This document shows positions 1 through 5,935 of a stretch of 16,740 nt of DNA, piece after piece. Origin of the DNA: an uncultured Coriobacteriaceae bacterium (GTDB lineage: Bacteria; Actinomycetota; Coriobacteriia; Coriobacteriales; Atopobiaceae); NCBI GenBank assembly GCA_900544655.1, contig UQWE01000018.1, positions 1-16,740 of the forward strand, given 5' to 3'. How positions within the stretch are numbered: position 1 is the first letter of the stretch; every line of letters starts with the position of its first letter. The notes under the pieces were generated by a model. That model was not told the origin of the DNA. It saw nothing but the letters and a program-made list of their open reading frames with translations, and searched no databases. Made by a program: the position numbers and the translations under genes.

Positions 1-94
1 GCCGCGCTGACTCGCCCACGGACAGGCCCACGGGGCGGGTTCGTCCACGGGCAGCCGCCACGGAACGGAACGCGTCGCGCACCCCGCCGCGCGT

Positions 95-2458
95 CTATGC
101 AAGCCCCAGCAGCATGAACACCGTATGGAACAAGAACGCCACCACCCACGCGACACCGATCTGCAGGGCGAAGACCGCAGCGGCGGAGCGCCCTCCCAAC
201 TCGGAGCGGACGGTGCCGATCGCCGCCACGCACGGCGGATAGAGCAGCGTGAAGACGAGGAACACAAAGGCGGTCGCCGGCATGAACAGCTCGGACAGCG
301 TCGCGACCGAAGTCGAGCCAAGCAGCACCGTCAGCGTCGATATCACGCTCTCCTTGGCGATGAGGCCGCAGACGAGCGCCGTGGAGACACGCCAGTCGCC
401 AAACCCAAGCGGTGTGAGCGCGGGGGCGATCAGGCCGCCCAGCTTGGCAAGCATGCTGTGCGACTGGTCCGTAACGACGTTGAAGCGAATGTCGAACGTT
501 TGGAGGAACCAAATCACGACAGACGCCGCAAAGATGATGGTGAACGCCTTAGTGATGAAGCCCTTCGCCTTATCCCATGCGAGCATGAACGTCGTCTTGA
601 CGCTGGGGAGACGATAGTTGGGAAGCTCCATGATAAAGGGGACGGGCTCACCCTTGAACGCGGTGTGGTTGAGGATCACCGCAACGACCATACCAACGAT
701 GACACCCAGCACGTAGAGCGCGACCATCGCGGCGACCGTCGCATTGGGGAAGAACGCCGCGCAAAGCAGGCCGTAGACCGGCAGCTTTGCGGAGCAACTC
801 ATGAAGGGCGTGAGCATGACCGTCATCTTGCGGTCGTGCTCGGACGGAAGGGTGCGTGTGGACATGATCGCCGGGACGCTGCAGCCAAAGCCCACGAGCA
901 TCGGCACGAAGCTGCGCCCGGACAGGCCAAAGCGACGCAGGAACTTATCCATAACGAAGGCCACGCGTGCCATATAGCCCGAGTCCTCGAGAATCGAGAG
1001 CAGGAGGAACAGGACCACGATGATGGGCAGGAACGAGATCACGCTGCCAACACCCGTGAGCACGCCATCAACCAGCATCGAGCGGACGACCTCATTCGTG
1101 CCAAACGCCGCAAGCGCCACGTCCGCGGCCTCGATACCCGCGTCGACGAGGTTCTCGAGCAGACCCTGCAACGCCGCGCCGACCACGCCAAACGTAAGCC
1201 AAAACACAAGCGCCATGATGGCGAGAAACGCAGGGACCGCGGTATAACGACCCGTGAGCACGCGATCGATTGCCATGGAACGCTTGTGCTCGCGGCTCTC
1301 CCGAGGCTTGACCACGCAGGCGCTGCACACGCTCTCGATGAAGGTAAAGCGCATATCCGCGAGGGCGGAGAAGCGGTCCGTGCCGGACTCCTCCTCCATC
1401 TGGCGAATGACGTGTCCGATACCCTGCAGCTCGTTCTCGTCAAGGCCGAGGGCCTTGATTACAAGCTCATCTCCCTCGACGAGTTTGGTTGCCGCAAAGC
1501 GAACGGGAATCGACGCGGCACGCGCGTGGTCCTCGATCAGCTTGGCGATGCCGTGGATGCAGCGGTGGAGTGCGCCGTGGTCAGGCGCGTCCTCGGAGCT
1601 CGAGCAGAAGTCGACGCGGCCGGGGCGCTCGCCATAGCGCGCGACGTGCATCGCATGCTCCACGAGCTCGCCGATACCCTCGTTCTTGGCGGCGGAGATG
1701 GGAACCACGGGCACGCCGAGCAGGCTCTCAAGCAGGTTCACGTCGATGGTGCCGCCGTTGGCAGTGACCTCGTCCATCATGTTGAGCGCGATGACCATGG
1801 GACGGTCGAGCTCCATGAGCTGGAGCGTCAGATAGAGGTTACGCTCGATGTTCGTGGCATCGACGATGTCGATCACGGCGTCAGGGTTGGCATCGATGAT
1901 GAACTGGCGGCTTACGATCTCCTCGCCCGTGTAGGGCGAGAGCGAGTAGATGCCCGGGAGGTCCGTGACCGTTGCCTCGGGGTGATTGCGAATCTGTCCG
2001 TCCTTGCGATCGACCGTCACGCCGGGGAAGTTGCCGACATGTTGGTTCGATCCGGTCAGACGGTTGAAGAGCGTGGTCTTGCCGCAGTTCTGGTTGCCGG
2101 CGAGCGCGAAGGTGAGGGGCTCGCCCTCCGGCACCGCCTTGGTCGCGCTGCGGGGATGCACGCCCTCGCCCAATGCCGGGTGAGCCGTAACGCCCGTCTT
2201 GGGAGCGACGCGCGGAGCGGTGTCCGTATCATGCACGCCAACGAGCTCGATCCTCGCGGCGGTGTCACGGCGAAGCGTGAGCTCATAGCCGCGCAGACGG
2301 ATCTCCATGGGGTCGCCCATGGGGGCGTACTTCATCATCGTAACCTCGGTACCGGGCGTAAGGCCCATATCGAGGATATGCTGGCGGAGCGCCGCGTCAT
2401 CCGCAGACACCGACGCGATCACCGCGTCCTTACCAATTTCAAGCTCATCGAGTTTCAT
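95..2458 (-). CDS. feoB: FeoA-FeoB fusion, ferrous iron transporter
   Basis: GTP-dependent Fe(II) importer of the cytoplasmic membrane, with FeoA and FeoB in one chain of 787 residues. Residues 1 to about 75 are an FeoA-type SH3-like domain. A linker follows, then the G domain: G1 GNQNCGKT (121-128), G2 region NFPGVTVD (143-150), G3 DLPG (166-169), G4 NMMD (226-229), G5 SAAK (255-258). The membrane part starts near residue 405 and carries the FeoB gate motifs GFGCSVPAIM (523-532) and SCSAKLPVYG (554-563), then AKES and YPPC nearer the C-terminus. I chose ATG 2458 because GGGAGG (2471-2466) lies 7 nt upstream; an in-frame GTG at 2476 lies upstream of that Shine-Dalgarno and is less likely. The nitroreductase gene lies 87 nt upstream on the same strand, so they may be co-transcribed. 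Family assignment is very secure; the fusion is seen directly. Confidence 0.97.
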   Translation of the reverse strand: MKLDELEIGKDAVIASVSADDAALRQHILDMGLTPGTEVTMMKYAPMGDPMEIRLRGYELTLRRDTAARIELVGVHDTDTAPRVAPKTGVTAHPALGEGVHPRSATKAVPEGEPLTFALAGNQNCGKTTLFNRLTGSNQHVGNFPGVTVDRKDGQIRNHPEATVTDLPGIYSLSPYTGEEIVSRQFIIDANPDAVIDIVDATNIERNLYLTLQLMELDRPMVIALNMMDEVTANGGTIDVNLLESLLGVPVVPISAAKNEGIGELVEHAMHVARYGERPGRVDFCSSSEDAPDHGALHRCIHGIAKLIEDHARAASIPVRFAATKLVEGDELVIKALGLDENELQGIGHVIRQMEEESGTDRFSALADMRFTFIESVCSACVVKPRESREHKRSMAIDRVLTGRYTAVPAFLAIMALVFWLTFGVVGAALQGLLENLVDAGIEAADVALAAFGTNEVVRSMLVDGVLTGVGSVISFLPIIVVLFLLLSILEDSGYMARVAFVMDKFLRRFGLSGRSFVPMLVGFGCSVPAIMSTRTLPSEHDRKMTVMLTPFMSCSAKLPVYGLLCAAFFPNATVAAMVALYVLGVIVGMVVAVILNHTAFKGEPVPFIMELPNYRLPSVKTTFMLAWDKAKGFITKAFTIIFAASVVIWFLQTFDIRFNVVTDQSHSMLAKLGGLIAPALTPLGFGDWRVSTALVCGLIAKESVISTLTVLLGSTSVATLSELFMPATAFVFLVFTLLYPPCVAAIGTVRSELGGRSAAAVFALQIGVAWVVAFLFHTVFMLLGLA

Positions 2459-2510
2459 CTTCCAGCCTCCCGGCACAGCATGATAGCGCGAGCAAGGCCC
2501 GCCTAGCCAC

Positions 2511-2530
2511 AGGCGGCGACGGAGCCGCCT
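2511..2530 (-). other. Hairpin between nitroreductase and feoB
   Basis: Perfect 7-bp inverted repeat AGGCGGC / GCCGCCT with a 6-nt loop, in the 87-nt gap between the nitroreductase stop and the feoB start. No T-run follows on either strand, so it is not a standard terminator. The same arms recur at 3441-3460 ahead of the nitroreductase gene. It could moderate read-through or protect RNA ends; this is inference. Confidence 0.4.
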
Positions 2531-2545
2531 CCCTCGCCGCCATGC

Positions 2546-3415
2546 CTACCAGCGGCGGAGCCACTCCCCCATCGAGCGGCCCATCTCGGCCATGAAACCA
2601 CTCGTGTGCTTACGCGTGTAGATGTCGCAGACGCGCTCTCCTGCCTCCGTTGCATGCGGACGGAACATCGCGTCCATCTCCGCGACCTGAGCGTCCATCT
2701 CCTCCGGAGTCGCCCGGTGATAGCGCTCTCTCATCACGAGGTTCTTCACCGGATGTCCAATGGCGGGGCGCTCCTTGGCGGGCGTACCCAGGATGAGCAT
2801 GCTAAGGGGAAGCGTGTGCGGCGGCAGGCCAAGGAGCTCAGAGACCTCCTCCGCATGCTCGAGGATGTCGCCAACGAAGCAGCTACCGAGACCCACGGCA
2901 TCGGCGGCGATCACGGCGTTCTGCGCGGCGCACACGGTGTCCTGTAGCGCGAGCCCCAACTCGCCAAGGCCTGGCTCGCGACGCGGCGCCTTGCCCGTAC
3001 GCTCCGCGAATTCGTCCGTGAAGCAGCCCACGTGCTCGAACAGGTCGATCCACTTGACGTAGTCGGCAACGAACAAGAGCGCCCACGGAGCATGCGAAAT
3101 CATGGGCTGGCCGTCGCACAGCACGCAGAGGCGGTCGAGCGTCGCCTGCTCGCGGACGTCGATGATCGAGTACATCATCATGGCGCCGGCGGAGGGCGCG
3201 CGGCTCGCGGCATGCAGCACGGCAAGCCTCTGCTCGTCCGTCACGGGAATAGCACGACCCTCGGCGTCCTTGGCGAACGAGCGCGTGGACGAACGTCGCT
3301 CGATCGCAGCGAGCACGGGGTTTCCCAGCACAGGCGCTTCGTCGTTACCCACCGGCATGCCACCGATGTCCATCGCCCCGCTCAAGGTCGTAGCAGCCCC
3401 GTCATCCATAGCCAT
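2546..3415 (-). CDS. NfsA-like FMN nitroreductase family protein
   Basis: Predicted cytosolic FMN oxidoreductase of about 289 residues, resembling the NfsA/FRP branch of nitroreductases that reduce nitro compounds, quinones or flavins with NAD(P)H. Visible signs: ERRSSTRSF near residues 39-47 (the usual N-terminal FMN phosphate contact), APSAGAM near 73-79 (where the family has a Ser/Gly-rich FMN loop), and VGLGSCFVGDIL in the second half, which matches the conserved glycine-rich helix start. The C-terminal 60 residues extend past the core fold. The start is uncertain by one codon: GGAGG (3430-3426) lies 7 nt from GTG 3418 and 10 nt from ATG 3415. It is followed on the same strand by feoB. 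The substrate cannot be read from sequence; an iron- or redox-linked role is only suggested by the neighbour. Confidence 0.88.
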   Translation of the reverse strand: MAMDDGAATTLSGAMDIGGMPVGNDEAPVLGNPVLAAIERRSSTRSFAKDAEGRAIPVTDEQRLAVLHAASRAPSAGAMMMYSIIDVREQATLDRLCVLCDGQPMISHAPWALLFVADYVKWIDLFEHVGCFTDEFAERTGKAPRREPGLGELGLALQDTVCAAQNAVIAADAVGLGSCFVGDILEHAEEVSELLGLPPHTLPLSMLILGTPAKERPAIGHPVKNLVMRERYHRATPEEMDAQVAEMDAMFRPHATEAGERVCDIYTRKHTSGFMAEMGRSMGEWLRRW

Positions 3416-3440
3416 CACGCATTCGCCTCCGCATATCCGC

Positions 3441-3460
3441 AGGCGGCATCGCGGCCGCCT
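3441..3460 (-). other. Hairpin in the nitroreductase leader
   Basis: Perfect 7-bp arms AGGCGGC / GCCGCCT around a 6-nt loop, upstream of the nitroreductase Shine-Dalgarno. The arms are identical to those at 2511-2530, while the loops differ, which suggests that the stem is kept. Confidence 0.4.
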
Positions 3461-3489
3461 TGTATCATTACGTAGAGTACTCCCATAAA
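3460..3489 (+). promoter_or_regulatory. Candidate promoter for the flavodoxin remnant
   Basis: TTGTAT (3460-3465) and CATAAA (3484-3489) are separated by 18 nt and sit upstream of an AAAGGAGAGG ribosome-binding site. The 8-bp palindrome GAGTACTC (3475-3482) lies in the spacer, in a place where an operator between divergent genes would be expected. Matches to consensus are partial. Confidence 0.35.
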
Positions 3490-3506
3490 TACCAAAAGGA
3501 GAGGCC

Positions 3507-3653
3507 GTACGCATCGTCGAAATCATCTTTAGCCCCACCGGCGACACCGCGAAGGTCGCCCGCGCCTTCGCCGAGGGCTGGGAGGGCGAAGTCAAGACCA
3601 TCGGCCTCTCCAATCCCGAGAAGGACTTCTCCACCTACGCTCATGCCGCGTAG
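3507..3653 (+). pseudogene. 5' remnant of a flavodoxin/EFR1-type gene
   Basis: A 48-codon reading frame ends at TAG 3651. It reads as the start of a flavodoxin fold: VEIIFSPTGDTAKVARAFAE is a first beta strand plus FMN-phosphate loop (SPTGDTAK), as in EFR1-family ferrodoxin/flavodoxin proteins, which are usually about 250 residues. A good ribosome-binding site (AAAGGAGAGG) precedes it, but the codon in start position is GTA (3507-3509), not GTG or ATG. After about 45 residues the frame stops and the following sequence is not flavodoxin-like. I read it as a gene that lost its start codon and most of its body, before the yitT-type gene. The alternative, a real 48-residue protein from an unusual start, is less likely. 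Confidence 0.55.
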
Positions 3654-3665
3654 CGCCCGGCTATT

Positions 3666-3674
3666 TGGTAGACT
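3666..3674 (+). promoter_or_regulatory. Possible extended -10 promoter of the YitT-type gene
   Basis: TGGTAGACT has the TGn extension plus a TAGACT -10 hexamer, about 50 nt before the ATG at 3725. No good -35 hexamer is visible, which is tolerated in extended -10 promoters. Confidence 0.3.
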
Positions 3675-3799
3675 CACCCCGCAACCTGACCGCCTGTGCC
3701 TCACGACACAGAAAGGCACCCCACATGGATTGACGTCCCTCTCACCCCGTCATCAACTACGCGCTCCTCGCCCTCGGCTCCGCAATCGCCGCCTTCGCC

Positions 3800-4585
3800 G
3801 TGGAGGAGTTCCTCGTCCCCAACACCATCCTGGACGGTGGCGTCATCGGCGTGAGCATGATGCTCTCGCACGTAACGGGCGTTCCCCTCGCCCTGCTCAC
3901 GATTATTCTGAACGCGCCCTTCGTCATCCTGGGAGGCATCAAGCTCGGCCGCGGCTTCACCGCACGCGCCGTCTTCTCGATGGCGACGTTCTCCGCGTGC
4001 GTCGAGCTCTTCGACGGCTGGGCGAACGCCACCGGCGAGACCCTGCTCGCGGTTTGCTTTGGCGGCGTGCTCCTCGGCCTTGGCGTGGCCATCGTGATCC
4101 GCGGGGGTGGCTGCCTCGACGGCACCGAGGCCGTGGCCATCCTCGTCAGCAGGAAGACCAACCTCGCCGTGGGACAGATGGTCCTCGGCATGAACATCGT
4201 CATCTACGGCATGGCCGGCATACTCTTTGGCGTCGACCGCGCGCTCTACTCGCTGCTCACCTACTTCATCACGTCGAAGGTGCTCGACATGGTCGAGTCC
4301 GAGATGGACCAGGTCAAGGCGGCCCTCATCGTCACGGACGACGCCACGGAGATTTGCAAGCAGATCTACAGCCGCATGGGCCGCACCGTCACCATCATGG
4401 ACGGCGAGGGCATGCTGAGCGGAAAGAAGGAGGTCCTCTACTGCGTCATCACGAAGTATGAGGTCCGCGAGCTGCGCGAAGTCATTGACTCGGTCGACAA
4501 CTCAGCGTTCGTCTCGATCTCGGACGTCTCTGAGATTATCGGCAACCACGTCAAGAGCACGGACGCCACCCTCGCGAGCGCGTAG
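3800..4585 (+). CDS. YitT-family membrane protein (N-terminus interrupted)
   Basis: Integral membrane protein of the YitT family (YitT/DUF161 membrane region plus C-terminal DUF2179 domain); biochemical role not established. The longest open frame starts at GTG 3800 (261 residues) and includes VPNTILDGGVIGVSMM, typical of the first conserved loop, several hydrophobic helices, a second GGGCLDGTEAVAIL loop, and a soluble DUF2179-like end (MGRTVTIMDGEGMLSGKKEVLYC and onward). Homologues normally have one more N-terminal helix. That helix is present in frame upstream (INYALLALGSAIAAFAV) and leads back to ATG 3725 with an AGAAAGG ribosome-binding site, but codon 3 is TGA (3731-3733). The gene therefore either starts at GTG 3800 without its first helix, or is a recent nonsense pseudogene, or contains a base error. 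The family call is firm; functionality is doubtful. Confidence 0.8.
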   Translation: MEEFLVPNTILDGGVIGVSMMLSHVTGVPLALLTIILNAPFVILGGIKLGRGFTARAVFSMATFSACVELFDGWANATGETLLAVCFGGVLLGLGVAIVIRGGGCLDGTEAVAILVSRKTNLAVGQMVLGMNIVIYGMAGILFGVDRALYSLLTYFITSKVLDMVESEMDQVKAALIVTDDATEICKQIYSRMGRTVTIMDGEGMLSGKKEVLYCVITKYEVRELREVIDSVDNSAFVSISDVSEIIGNHVKSTDATLASA

Positions 4586-4622
4586 GAAGTTGACAAAGGG
4601 ACAGTCCCTTTGTCAACTTCCT
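4584..4622. repeat. Perfect 18-bp-arm palindrome overlapping the stop codon
   Basis: Arms AGGAAGTTGACAAAGGGA and TCCCTTTGTCAACTTCCT are perfectly complementary around the 3-nt loop CAG. The left arm begins inside the TAG stop of the YitT gene. There is no T-run. Size and perfection resemble REP/mobile palindromes moved by Y1 (RAYT-type) transposases, but they could also make an mRNA 3' stabiliser or an intrinsic barrier. Only one copy is in the window. Confidence 0.7.
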
Positions 4623-4640
4623 CGTCAGGCAGGTCTGCCC

Positions 4641-4920
4641 CTATCGTCTAGACAGCCAAAGCGCGGACAGCAGCGACACGGCGGAGGCGGCCAGCGCAAG
4701 ATAAGGAGCCGCACTTGCAACCTCCCCCCGTCTGGGGAAGCCCAGAAGAGGTCCCGCCCTGCGAGGAGCCGGCGTTAGCGGTGCCGGCCCCGTTCTGGCT
4801 GCCGTCCCCCGAGCCGGTCGACAAGCCAGTCTTCTCCGTGAACCCCCAGACGCCAACGAAGGCCACGTTACCCTCATCGGGCTTCCCATGCTGACAAAAA
4901 CGACGCTCGCGCTGCATCAA
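4641..4920 (-). pseudogene. C-terminal remnant of an LPXTG surface protein, frameshifted
   Basis: In one frame, from about 4870 down, the protein reads DEGNVAFVGVWGFTEKTG, then a Gly/Ser/Asn-rich low-complexity spacer and LPQTG. In the next frame the sequence continues EVASAAPYLALAASAVSLL, then ALWLSRR and a stop (TAG, 4643-4641). Together these make a complete sortase signal: LPXTG, a hydrophobic helix and a positive tail. The switch occurs in a 6-base G run (C run on the plus strand, 4723-4728); five Gs would join the two frames. The part before the spacer resembles the last strand of a repeat or adhesin domain, and no N-terminal body or signal peptide remains. I read it as the tail of a lost cell-wall adhesin or pilin. 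Confidence 0.6.
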
Positions 4921-5149
4921 GGGTTCGTTGCAACTAAATATGTCCGTCTATCAAATTCTTGCTGCCCGATCTACAGCAATTTAGACTAGCTACACCACTC
5001 AACAGGGCACCCACAAACCAAGTGCGGCAGGAATCCCGGCATGCGAAATACAAGCTCGCGCGGTTTTTTGCTCCCCGAATCCAACTCAGCCCTTTAAAAC
5101 CGGTTCAGAAACAGGCATTAGACGCTCGTTTTCCCACCGGTTTATTAAC

Positions 5150-5286
5150 GGATAGCGACAGTGAGCAGCCAAATGGCCTCTGGGCAAATAGCTGACTTTC
5201 GAGCGAGCAAATCAACTGGGGTTTTGTAACGCTAAAAGAGGGGACTACTCCTCCGGGCATCGTTTGGCTGCTCACAGTCGCTATCC
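5150..5286. repeat. 24-bp inverted repeat, 89-nt spacer
   Basis: Left arm 5150-5173 (GGATAGCGACAGTGAGCAGC, then CAAA) and right arm 5263-5286 are complementary at 23 of 24 positions. The only mismatch is the A at the middle of each arm. This is beyond chance in a stretch of this size. The flanks diverge at once, so these look like two facing copies of one element rather than a decayed larger duplication. Confidence 0.7.
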
Positions 5287-5447
5287 CCTCATTTATTCGC
5301 CGCTTATAGTCGAGCCAAATACGGAGCGTCACTACTTCCCCACGCACTTATAGTGAACGGGACGCCATATCCACCCGAACATACTCGAAGGCAGGCCCCA
5401 TGGCCCCAACGCAAAATAGATAGTCGTTACGCTCGGGTTTTGCGGGG

Positions 5448-5495
5448 TCGCCTCCGCCGCAGGCAACTGGTTCGCCTCCGCCGCAGGCAACTGGT
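5448..5495. repeat. Perfect 24-bp tandem duplication
   Basis: Two identical 24-bp units (5448-5471 and 5472-5495) beginning TCGCCTCCGCCGCAGGCAAC. The unit length is a multiple of three, so on the minus strand it would read as repeated NQLPAAEA, but the surrounding frame does not look like a real protein. A slippage duplication is the simplest explanation. Confidence 0.8.
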
Positions 5496-5730
5496 TTGTC
5501 TCTCCCGCACTCCCGGCGATCACCCATACGCTCGCCATCGCCTCGACAGCATTGCCATTGCCGGCGGCGGCTTCTTTGCGCTCTGGACAATCGACGGCGT
5601 GGCGCTTGTCGCCCAGGCGATCGTCGACGCGAGGTTCCTGCCGCGGTAATAAGGCGAGGCGCCAGCGACGAAGCGGCTCGAACGCCGAGGCGTCGCGATC
5701 GGCGCCAGTCCCTTCGGCACGCACCTGAGT

Positions 5731-5746
5731 TCGAACGATTGTTCGA
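5731..5746. promoter_or_regulatory. SOS box (LexA/DinR-type operator)
   Basis: TCGAACGATTGTTCGA is a perfect 6-4-6 palindrome matching the TCGAAC-N4-GTTCGA form of the LexA operator known from mycobacteria and close to the CGAAC-N4-GTTCG form of Bacillus. It lies 190 nt before the parE-type start. No other copy was seen in the window. A clear -35/-10 pair next to it was not found, so the controlled promoter is not located. Confidence 0.6.
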
Positions 5747-5886
5747 TGGATTTCGTGTCAGAAGGGGCAGCTGACGCGCCGGGCTATGTTAAGTTGCTTA
5801 TCTAAACCAAATTACCCGGCCCCAAACACACAAAGACGCAGCGGCAGGCGCATCGCGCCGCGGCGCTGGGGCCGCAACCAATACGC

Positions 5887-5908
5887 GCGCCCGATGAGAC
5901 GCGGGCGC
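5887..5908 (+). other. Hairpin in the topoisomerase mRNA leader
   Basis: GCGCCCG and CGGGCGC pair over 7 bp with the loop ATGAGACG, about 28 nt before the start codon. An upstream 12-bp palindrome GCGCCGCGGCGC makes the leader strongly structured. A role in translation or attenuation is possible but not shown. Confidence 0.35.
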
Positions 5909-5935
5909 CGGCAAGGGAGCACCGAGAGAGCGAGC

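Larger units (their letters stand above)
4921..5935. other. About 1 kb without a convincing gene
   Basis: No frame here has the look of a complete protein. The first 400 bases are lower in GC than the flanks. The stretch holds a long inverted repeat (5150-5286), a 24-bp tandem duplication (5448-5495), an SOS box (5731-5746) and GC-rich hairpins near the parE start. One plus-strand segment (5542-5646) would encode a hydrophobic stretch, IAIAGGGFFALWTIDG and onward, ending in a stop at 5647; it could be the last membrane helix of a lost gene, loosely like the second helix of TM2-domain proteins, but the support is weak. Stacked short frames in both strands are GC-skew products. Confidence 0.6.

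Noticed and set aside
125..2506. A 793-codon open frame on the plus strand
   Set aside because: It lies exactly opposite feoB, is Arg/His/Asp-rich with no motif, and is a mirror effect of GC-rich codon use; feoB has all family motifs.
3731..3733. Selenocysteine recoding of the TGA in the YitT-type gene
   Set aside because: No hairpin resembling a SECIS lies directly after it, the family has no selenoprotein members I know of, and position 3 is not functional.
5448..5495. CRISPR array
   Set aside because: The two copies abut with no spacers.
5332..5724. A 130-codon minus-strand frame with repeated NQLPAAEA
   Set aside because: The repeat comes from the 24-bp tandem duplication; the rest has no domain, and other frames are equally open.
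4921..5730. tRNA or other classic RNA gene in the gene-poor stretch
   Set aside because: No cloverleaf, TTCRA-type T-loop with matching acceptor stem, or other known RNA pattern could be found by eye.
5786..5935. A longer start for the parE-type gene
   Set aside because: The extra 50 residues are Arg/Pro-rich leader sequence over hairpins, unlike any GyrB/ParE N-terminus; the family-like sequence begins at ATG 5936.
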